From the NCBI GenBank assembly GCA_938014335.1, contig CALLRP010000037.1, positions 1 through 49,107 of the forward strand: a stretch of 49,107 nucleotides of DNA, read 5' to 3'. The notes beneath the pieces are model-generated. The model did no database searches, was not told where the DNA came from, and worked only from the letters and a program-made list of their open reading frames with translations. This stretch comes from an uncultured bacterium. Lineage in GTDB: Bacteria; Hydrogenedentota; Hydrogenedentia; Hydrogenedentales; Hydrogenedentaceae. This document shows positions 42,637 to 49,107 of this stretch, piece by piece. Within the stretch, counting starts at the first letter, position 1, and every line of letters starts with the position of its first letter. Made by a program: the position numbers and the translations under genes.

Positions 42637-44199
42637 ATGAATGTTATGTCCATTTTGTTCCTCCTGTATATTGCTTTTTCAGAAACGGGAGATGAAGTTC
42701 TTATGCAAAATGCAAATTTTAATGGTGAAGCCCTTCGCTTCTGTAAAAATGTCCTCAGTGGGTGGCTACAATTTGCCGACCCCGAAACGGATTTATTCCC
42801 ACGGAATCTAAAAGGAGACACCTTTTGGAATGCAAAGGATTGTTCTGCAGACAATTATCCATTCCTCACTTTGACGGCATATTTTACAGACCGTTATGTA
42901 TTTGAAACACGAATGAAAAATATATTAAAAAATGAGCAAAAACTTTGCAACCGTATAGACCGTCTTCCTGACGATTGGGACATCATTAAAAGAACTTTCC
43001 GTGAACCTTTCCCAAAATTGGCAGACCTCATCTTTGGCTCAGCTGAATATATTAAAGATGGTCTCTTACCGCTAACAGAGTATTTGGGACCTACAGAATG
43101 GTCAGAAAGAATGATAGGACTCATGGACGATATATGGAAAAACACAAAAATTGAAACAGAAGTAGGTTTGCTCCCGGATATCTCTCACGAGGTTGCAGGC
43201 GATTTATTACAGGGATTATGTCGTATTTATTGGCTAACAGGAAATGAAAAATATAAACAGTGGGCATTTCAATTAGGGGATTACTTTTTCTTGTATCACT
43301 TACCCACCGATAGCGAATATTTCCAATTAGATGACCATGGCTGTGAAATCTTTGGAGGACTTTCCGAAGTCTATCTCCTATCTGCATATCAAGCAGAGGA
43401 GAAAAAATATCAATGGAAAGAACCCATGCATAGGATGATACAAAAGATATTAAAAGTAGGGCGAAATCCACAAGGACTTTTTTACGAAGCCATTAATCCA
43501 AAAAATGAAAAGGTTTTACGGGAAACTTTAACTGACAATTGGGGCTACAATTACAATGCAATAGCAACTGTGGGAATGTTAGATAATGAAAAAGCATATT
43601 TAGATGAGATACAAAAAACTTTAGATATGTTATGGGATTCGCGTGACTATCCCTGGGAAAATGATGGAGCAGATGGATTAGCAGACTCGTTAGAGGGTTG
43701 CCTCAATTTAATAAACCGATTTCCTTCTGAAAATGCAGAACGATGGGCTGATTATACTGCACAGCGACTTTTGAAAAAGCAAAGACCTTCGGGTATTGTA
43801 GAAGGCTGGCATGGGGATGGAAATACTGCACGCACCATGCTTATGTACGCACTCTGGAAATCGCAAGGGTGTTATGTTGAACCATGGAATGCAGACATAT
43901 CCATCGGAACAAAAAGAATAGAACATAATAAACTGCTAATTGTAGTCAATTCTGTTTGGAATTGGACAGGAAAACTACTATTTGATATTCCAAGGCACAA
44001 GGAATTCTTTCACTTTCCCATAGATTACCCTCGCCTAAACCAGTTCCCTGAATGGTTTACGATTGAAAAAGATAAAAAATACCTCATTCAAATTGAAGGG
44101 AAAGATGCATTCGAAATCAGTGGAGAAGAACTACGGAAAGGTATCTCCTTAACTTTATCCAATAATTCTTCCGTTTATATCACAATAACTATCTTATAA
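42637..44199 (+). CDS. Six-hairpin (alpha/alpha-toroid) glycosidase-like protein
   Basis: The 520-residue protein is rich in aromatic helix pairs such as LQFADPETDLFPRNL, GLCRIYWLTGNEKYKQWAFQ, WGYNYNAIATVGMLDNEKAY and AERWADYTAQRLLKKQRPSG. This spacing is typical of alpha/alpha-toroid carbohydrate-active enzymes. The C-terminus (about 420-520) is a beta sandwich. The first residues include a weak hydrophobic stretch (MSILFLLYIAF) that may be a signal or start artefact. I cannot assign a GH family. The divergent rhaM gene hints at a rhamnose-containing substrate. Its stop abuts the stop of the Nramp-like gene. Confidence 0.7.
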   Translation: MNVMSILFLLYIAFSETGDEVLMQNANFNGEALRFCKNVLSGWLQFADPETDLFPRNLKGDTFWNAKDCSADNYPFLTLTAYFTDRYVFETRMKNILKNEQKLCNRIDRLPDDWDIIKRTFREPFPKLADLIFGSAEYIKDGLLPLTEYLGPTEWSERMIGLMDDIWKNTKIETEVGLLPDISHEVAGDLLQGLCRIYWLTGNEKYKQWAFQLGDYFFLYHLPTDSEYFQLDDHGCEIFGGLSEVYLLSAYQAEEKKYQWKEPMHRMIQKILKVGRNPQGLFYEAINPKNEKVLRETLTDNWGYNYNAIATVGMLDNEKAYLDEIQKTLDMLWDSRDYPWENDGADGLADSLEGCLNLINRFPSENAERWADYTAQRLLKKQRPSGIVEGWHGDGNTARTMLMYALWKSQGCYVEPWNADISIGTKRIEHNKLLIVVNSVWNWTGKLLFDIPRHKEFFHFPIDYPRLNQFPEWFTIEKDKKYLIQIEGKDAFEISGEELRKGISLTLSNNSSVYITITIL

Positions 44200-45951
44200 T
44201 TAGGCACTTATAGATTTCTGCTGTTTATTCTTTCGGATAAGGTGTACTGCCAATATTATTATTAAAAATCCGACAATGAGCCAAATACCTTTATAACCAA
44301 CTCGTGATGTGATAGACCAAAATGCACCTATGGCGGATAAAATGAACGATATACAAAGTAAAATGTTCCATATCCACCACTTAGAGCCCTGAGGCATGTC
44401 CTCTTTTAATAATTTCTTCTGATTTAATAATAACCAGAAAGATAGATATGCTAATGGTAATAAAGTCATACAAAATACAGAAGTAGGAATGGCAATCCAC
44501 ATTTGGGCATCATTCCAGAACAGTACACCGACAAGACTAACAGATACAATGAGCCCACCAAAGAATTGCGTCCACCCCCGTAAGGGACGGTTTAATAATT
44601 CACAGAAGCATAAACTATTTATAAGCATTAACATCGTAGAAGCACCCAAACCCATGCCTAACACACCGATACCAAAAATATATTTTGCTATAGTAGAGCC
44701 CGTTAATGGTTTTAAAGCATCCGAAAGGTTGAACGCATCACGACGAACCATCATAGCAGATAATTTTCGGTCGGCTTCAGGTAAATTTTTTATTTTTTCT
44801 TCTTTCGCCTCTTTTGATAAAGTATTCCACACTTGCTCGCCGACTTCGTAAATAACCCGACCCTCCATAAGTTTCTGAAAACTTCCAACTAAATTGGGTG
44901 CTGGCTGGATAACATTCCCTTTCTCATCGCGCTCACCTAAAAAGCCTGGCGCCGGTTTTGCGTGAAATTGTGCCGCAGAGGCAATCACTACACAACTGGT
45001 AGCAAGTATGAAAGGGAAAAATAGCCCTGTGGATAGGTCAAATATAGCAAGGCCGCGAAATTCACGGTCCCATCCTTTACGCAACATGGAATATGGCAAC
45101 ATGAAGGTCATGTTGATTCCTACTGCGGTTGCCGCTGCACTAATCATCACATCTCGTTGTTGAGATACTATCATATTTGTCCAGTATGAACGGAATTTTT
45201 CAGGAACCTGTTCAATGTAAGGGAGTAATTCTTTTGAAGGATGGAAAAGTAATGAAAAATCAGGGATAAATCCTGCCAGATATTTCTGCCATTGCACCTG
45301 CCCCGTCACTGTAAGAACAATAACAACTCCAAAAAAGCATACCACTACAGATGCAACCATAAGTTTTACAATAATTTCAAAAAATTTTACGCCTTTCCCG
45401 CCGATTGTGTATAGAAGGAGAAATATTAAATTAATACCCAATACTAAAAGCCCTGCAAGAACTTTTCCTGTAAAAGGCTCCACCATAGGAGGACCGAATA
45501 CCTGAGGTAATAAATTTTGCTGAAAAGAGGCAATAGCAAGAGAATATTGAGGCATGGACCAGACGATATTAGCCAGCATAGAAGCCAATAACCAACTCCA
45601 TCCTAATACAGGACTAACATATTCGTTAATCGTTCGGACAGGTCTGCGTCCTGTGGAAAGGGTTACATACGCAATGGCACTTAGCATGATAATCCCTGCA
45701 ATCATGGCAAGGGGCTGTAACCAGAGAAGACCGAAACCGACAAGCACACCTAAATACATACTGGACGATAAGGAACCTCCTCCTAAGGTTATTGCACTTT
45801 GTAACCAACCCGGACCGGAAAGACGGATAAAAGTCTTAAAAAGTGCTCCCTTCCCTTGCTGTCGAGATTGCACTATCATTTCCCGCTCTTTCTGGATATT
45901 CGGTGCGATGGATTTCATTTGTTCCAAGACAGGGTCTTTAAATTCAGACAT
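44200..45951 (-). CDS. Nramp-like divalent metal/H+ transporter family protein
   Basis: This 583-residue membrane protein has about 11-12 spans. The start has SGPGWLQSAITLGGGSLSSSMYLGVLVG, which aligns with Nramp TM1 (usually GPG-L-DPGN), but the DPGN metal-binding motif reads as GGGS here. The MPYSML segment replaces the usual MPHN of TM6. Both changed sites bind the metal in classical MntH, so the substrate is probably not Mn2+ or Fe2+. A soluble insertion (about 310-400) is unusual. It is transcribed in the same direction as xylose isomerase, 100 bases downstream of it. Confidence 0.8.
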   Translation of the reverse strand: MSEFKDPVLEQMKSIAPNIQKEREMIVQSRQQGKGALFKTFIRLSGPGWLQSAITLGGGSLSSSMYLGVLVGFGLLWLQPLAMIAGIIMLSAIAYVTLSTGRRPVRTINEYVSPVLGWSWLLASMLANIVWSMPQYSLAIASFQQNLLPQVFGPPMVEPFTGKVLAGLLVLGINLIFLLLYTIGGKGVKFFEIIVKLMVASVVVCFFGVVIVLTVTGQVQWQKYLAGFIPDFSLLFHPSKELLPYIEQVPEKFRSYWTNMIVSQQRDVMISAAATAVGINMTFMLPYSMLRKGWDREFRGLAIFDLSTGLFFPFILATSCVVIASAAQFHAKPAPGFLGERDEKGNVIQPAPNLVGSFQKLMEGRVIYEVGEQVWNTLSKEAKEEKIKNLPEADRKLSAMMVRRDAFNLSDALKPLTGSTIAKYIFGIGVLGMGLGASTMLMLINSLCFCELLNRPLRGWTQFFGGLIVSVSLVGVLFWNDAQMWIAIPTSVFCMTLLPLAYLSFWLLLNQKKLLKEDMPQGSKWWIWNILLCISFILSAIGAFWSITSRVGYKGIWLIVGFLIIILAVHLIRKNKQQKSISA

Positions 45952-46051
45952 ACTTTCTCCTTTTTCTTTTTGAACTTGTTTTTAAAATTAAGGGAATATC
46001 CCTTTTTAGAGAGATTTCACTTTTTCGATTAGTTATTAAATTTTATTATAT

Positions 46052-47368
46052 TTATCTTATATAATCGTTTAATATATTTTCTAACAATTCTTGACGACCA
46101 CTTTGTAGTTTAGGTTCTCCATGTTCTTCTGCATATTTAGCTAATTCAACAAAAGATACTTTTTTACTTTCAATTTTCTTACCTAAATCCTTGTTCCAGC
46201 CTGCATACCGCTGTGCAATGGCTTTTTCAAACACTTTATCTTTCATTAATTTACTTGCAATCTTAAGTCCACGGGCAAAAGCATCCATCGCTCCAATGTG
46301 GGCATAAAATAGGTCTATAGCATCTATGGATTGACGACGGACATGTGCATCAAAGTTCAAACCTCCTGTTGTAAATCCTCCTGCTTTCAGAATGATATGC
46401 ATTGCTAATGTTGTGTCATACAGGTCTGTGGGAAATTGGTCTGTGTCCCAGCCTAATAACAAGTCGCCACGGTTGGCATCAACCGAACCTAATAATCCAT
46501 TTGCCGCAGCGAACGCCAACTCATGATGGAATGTGTGCCCTGCCAGTGTCGCATGATTGGCTTCAATATTTAATTTGAAATGGTCAACTAACTTGTAATG
46601 CTGTAAAAACGCATAGCAACTGGCACAATCGAAGTCATACTGATGCTTTGTCGGCTCCTTTGGTTTCGGTTCAATATAAAATTGTCCTTTAAATCCAATT
46701 TTCTTTTTATAATCCACAGCCATCTGTAGAAACAGGGCTAAATGGTCTAATTCGCGTTTCATATCTGTATTAAGTAAGGTATCATATCCTTCACGTCCCC
46801 CCCAGAACACATAGCCGGCACCATTCAATTCATGTGTTATCTCCAGGGCTTTCTTTACCTTTGCCGCAGCAAAAGCAAAAACCTCCGGGGAAGGATTTGT
46901 TCCTGCTCCTGCCATAAAACGCGGGTGAGAAAAGAGATTGCAAGTACCCCACAACAATTTAACACCTGTATTCTTTTGATACTTTTTTGCAAGTTTTACG
47001 ATATGGTCTAAACGCTTATTAGTTTCAGTAAGGCTGTCTGCTTCTGGGGCAATGTCGGTATCATGAAAACACCAAAATTCAACACCTAATTTCTGATAAA
47101 ACTCAAATGCTGCTTCAAGAGTCTGCTCTGCGATTTTTATTTCATCACTACCCTGCCGAAAATTGCGGAAGAGAGTTTGAGAACCAAACATATCCGCCCC
47201 CATACCACGAAAGGTATGCCAATAACATACTGCAAAGCGAAGATGTTGAGCCATTGTTTTTCCTAAAACTTTCTCTTTAGGATTGTAATACTTAAAAGCC
47301 AGCGGGTTTTTAGAATCGGGACCTTCATATGCAATCGGTTTTTTTACTTCTGGGAAATATTCTGCCAT
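46052..47368 (-). CDS. xylA: Xylose isomerase
   Basis: The 438-residue TIM-barrel enzyme interconverts D-xylose and D-xylulose. The catalytic His region is [12 protein letters not shown], the first metal site has [17 protein letters not shown], the second has [18 protein letters not shown], and GSVDANRGD supplies the last ligands. Length fits the class II enzymes. A near-perfect ribosome site (47377-47384 on the minus strand, AAAGGAGG) lies eight bases before the ATG, the strongest in the window. No xylulokinase gene is present, but the Nramp-like and metallophosphoesterase genes flank it on the same strand. Confidence 0.96.
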   Translation of the reverse strand: MAEYFPEVKKPIAYEGPDSKNPLAFKYYNPKEKVLGKTMAQHLRFAVCYWHTFRGMGADMFGSQTLFRNFRQGSDEIKIAEQTLEAAFEFYQKLGVEFWCFHDTDIAPEADSLTETNKRLDHIVKLAKKYQKNTGVKLLWGTCNLFSHPRFMAGAGTNPSPEVFAFAAAKVKKALEITHELNGAGYVFWGGREGYDTLLNTDMKRELDHLALFLQMAVDYKKKIGFKGQFYIEPKPKEPTKHQYDFDCASCYAFLQHYKLVDHFKLNIEANHATLAGHTFHHELAFAAANGLLGSVDANRGDLLLGWDTDQFPTDLYDTTLAMHIILKAGGFTTGGLNFDAHVRRQSIDAIDLFYAHIGAMDAFARGLKIASKLMKDKVFEKAIAQRYAGWNKDLGKKIESKKVSFVELAKYAEEHGEPKLQSGRQELLENILNDYIR

Positions 47369-47449
47369 GGCTTAAACCTCCTTTAATAGTTGCTTAAAAG
47401 TTTATTCATTATACTTATTCACTATCTTTAATTACATCTTTATATTACA

Positions 47450-49107
47450 CTAAAATGTTGTTTTGGTATCTGTCAGAACCAACACTGCACGGGGAAAATC
47501 ATCACTACCGGACCCGGTATCGGGCATAAATTCAAGCCAATGTCGCTTCGGTTTCTCTCCTGTTGTATCAAGGTCATTGGCTATCAGAGAAAAAGTTGTT
47601 TTACTCCCTGCTTGAAGTTGGAGTGGGACTAATTCTGAAGGGGGAAAGTATACCTCATAAAAAGTATATAATCCTTTTCGTATTACAGCAAGTTGAACAA
47701 TATTGTTGACAGTTTCCTCCTCGCGACCCGGACCTTCATAAAGAAAAACTTCAGGACCTTTTGCCGTTAAACTCAAACTCCATTCCCACTCCCCTAAAAA
47801 TAATTCTAAGTTGTCTGCACACCAGACAATATCCCCGGCAAAGGGTTGATAAAATTCATTATCATAAACTTGAACTGCCAAATAAATACCCTCTTCATTC
47901 CAGGCACATTTCCAGCTCGCTTGCAGGTCCTGTGTATTCTGTTCAGGAACAAAACGTACAGGATACAACAAGGGATATTCAGGAATATCTCCCCATTCTA
48001 TTAAATCTCCATCAATAGTTGGCTTCTGTGTAATATAGGGGATAGATAGAGATGGATATATGGGCAAAGGAAGGTTAAAAGAAATAGATATATCTTTTTG
48101 TTTTATCATGGTTTTTGCTGTTGGAACAGGATACAATTTGGGATAAGTGGTATCGCGAGCTATCTTGATTAGTGGCGAATGGGTTTGTTGTCCTGTGAGT
48201 TGAAATTCTGTATTGGGAAATAATAAGTTCCATGAAGAAGGTATATCCCAAAAAATCCTAACTTCCGCAGAGTCAGAAGTAGGGTTACTTATTTGCATAG
48301 GGAGTTCCATTTGAATAGGGCTTCCCCAATCCCATTCCACAGAAGGTATTTGAATAGAAGTTTTCCACAAGCTCCGTAAGTCTATCTTTTCTTTAGAGAT
48401 TATATCCATCGGTTCCATATTTCCCGGTTTTACCACAGACCATAACACATTGTCCCCATTTACCTGAACCCAAAGATAATGATGGAAACCGCCCTCTTCA
48501 GGAGCCGTGCGTATAGGACCTCCTCCCCCGCCAGAGATAACATACTGAATGTTTCCTCGTTTACCCACATTTAAATAGCGATGGTCGTGCCCTGCAAAAA
48601 CAAATACGCTGGGGAAAGACTGTAATAAGGGCTCAACTACAGACCAGCCCGGGTGTTGTGGGTCAACAAAGTAAGGTTTATGAAAAAAAATAAAAAGATG
48701 TTTCTCCCTTACTTTAACAAGTTCTCTTTTTAACCATTCTATTTGAGTCTCTGAGAAGGTATCTACCTGCCCAGGTTCCTCTGTATCTAAAAATATAAAG
48801 CGAGCATTCCCATATGAAAACGCATAGCAAACAGGACCTATTCTTGATTTATAAATTTCTTCAGAAGGTTTGTCCGATATGTCATGATTACCCGGTGTAG
48901 GGAAAAAAGGTATCTGAAGGTTGGCAATGATATTTTCCCATTCCGTCCATTGTGAATCCAGACCTTCTACGGCACCTCCTAAAATCAAATCACCAAGACT
49001 CACTACAAAAGACGGTTTTAAATTGTTCCATTCATCTATCATACGAAAGAACATAGGAGAAAATTCATGAGGTTCACCCGGCTGTGAATCCCCTACCACA
49101 ATAAAAT
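47450..49107 (-). CDS. Metallophosphoesterase with C-terminal CBM9-like domain (N-terminus cut by window edge)
   Basis: The frame is open to the window end; FIVVGDSQPG at the edge is the first metal-binding motif, so the true start lies outside. The phosphoesterase domain has VVSLGDLILGG, PTPGNHDIS, FFHKPYF and VFAGHDHRYL, which are the metal ligands of calcineurin-like enzymes. The second half has a beta-rich linker and a CBM9-like domain (last 175 or so residues: PTIDGDLIEWGD, GIYLAVQVYDNE, DNLELFLGEWEW). It is likely secreted and acts on a phosphoester or sugar-linked substrate at the surface. It lies upstream of xylA by 81 bases on the same strand. Confidence 0.88.
   Translation of the reverse strand, partial: FIVVGDSQPGEPHEFSPMFFRMIDEWNNLKPSFVVSLGDLILGGAVEGLDSQWTEWENIIANLQIPFFPTPGNHDISDKPSEEIYKSRIGPVCYAFSYGNARFIFLDTEEPGQVDTFSETQIEWLKRELVKVREKHLFIFFHKPYFVDPQHPGWSVVEPLLQSFPSVFVFAGHDHRYLNVGKRGNIQYVISGGGGGPIRTAPEEGGFHHYLWVQVNGDNVLWSVVKPGNMEPMDIISKEKIDLRSLWKTSIQIPSVEWDWGSPIQMELPMQISNPTSDSAEVRIFWDIPSSWNLLFPNTEFQLTGQQTHSPLIKIARDTTYPKLYPVPTAKTMIKQKDISISFNLPLPIYPSLSIPYITQKPTIDGDLIEWGDIPEYPLLYPVRFVPEQNTQDLQASWKCAWNEEGIYLAVQVYDNEFYQPFAGDIVWCADNLELFLGEWEWSLSLTAKGPEVFLYEGPGREEETVNNIVQLAVIRKGLYTFYEVYFPPSELVPLQLQAGSKTTFSLIANDLDTTGEKPKRHWLEFMPDTGSGSDDFPRAVLVLTDTKTTF

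Noticed and set aside
1..49107. CRISPR array, tRNA, rRNA or insertion sequence
   Set aside because: I saw no regularly spaced repeats, no cloverleaf-like or rRNA sequence and no transposase in any gap; a computed scan (tRNAscan-SE, Infernal) would be needed to exclude short RNA genes fully.

Overview
The window is about 49 kb of AT-rich bacterial chromosome with short intergenic gaps and no tRNA, rRNA, phage, insertion sequence or CRISPR array that I could find. Several traits suggest a Planctomycetes/Lentisphaerae/Hydrogenedentota-like Gram-negative bacterium: DUF1559 pseudopilin-like proteins with a type IV prepilin leader, an H-X-DG-type C-terminal motif, outer-membrane genes (TolC-like, Mla/MCE), several Na+-coupled symporters, and many sugar-handling proteins. 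Hydrogenedentota is my best guess from the protein style. This is an inference; no marker gene here fixes the phylum.

Layout. 1-1301: a truncated DUF1559 gene at the edge and a frameshifted DUF1559 pseudogene. 1406-6441: photolyase, a LeuT-like Na+ symporter with a tiny coupled membrane subunit, and a TolC-like outer membrane protein. 6676-8798: a membrane-anchored ILEI/PANDER-domain protein overlapping a WecA/TagO-type polyprenyl-phosphate sugar transferase. 8961-12256 (minus): a DapA/NAL-family aldolase, a GlmU-like nucleotidyltransferase with left-handed beta-helix, and a lipoprotein esterase. 12358-17278: a TPR membrane protein, then a tight operon rfbD-rfbB-DUF6485-ribokinase-pentulose/hexulose-phosphate epimerase. 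17283-24034: a ChbG/YdjC deacetylase, zinc-ribbon protein, ftsY, a uracil-DNA-glycosylase-family protein, an NTF2-like lipoprotein, an M20 dipeptidase and nagA.

24132-30643 is the most striking part. An FHA-GAF-SpoIIE phosphatase, an RsbW-like kinase and a STAS antagonist run with overlapping or nearly touching frames into mlaE, mlaF, mlaD, an auxiliary lipoprotein and a membrane protein of unknown function. MlaB of the classical Mla transporter is itself a STAS protein, so this looks like partner-switching phospho-control wired directly into a lipid ABC transporter.

30774-36646: a decayed Gfo/Idh/MocA (GH109-like) fragment, an SSS symporter with a second tiny coupled membrane subunit, a cyclic-nucleotide-binding protein, a PTS EIIA-zinc ribbon fusion, a 66-residue protein, aroE, a HIT protein and rsmE. 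36727-42220: a stand-alone AICAR formyltransferase, a secreted two-module protein, a sigma-70 factor, apt, purE and a TauE/SafE permease. 42227-49107: L-rhamnose mutarotase, a six-hairpin-like protein, an Nramp-like transporter, xylose isomerase and a metallophosphoesterase with a CBM9-like domain cut by the window edge. Overall the window mixes housekeeping (purines, shikimate, SRP receptor, rRNA methylation) with sugar catabolism, cell-surface glycan synthesis and envelope lipid transport.
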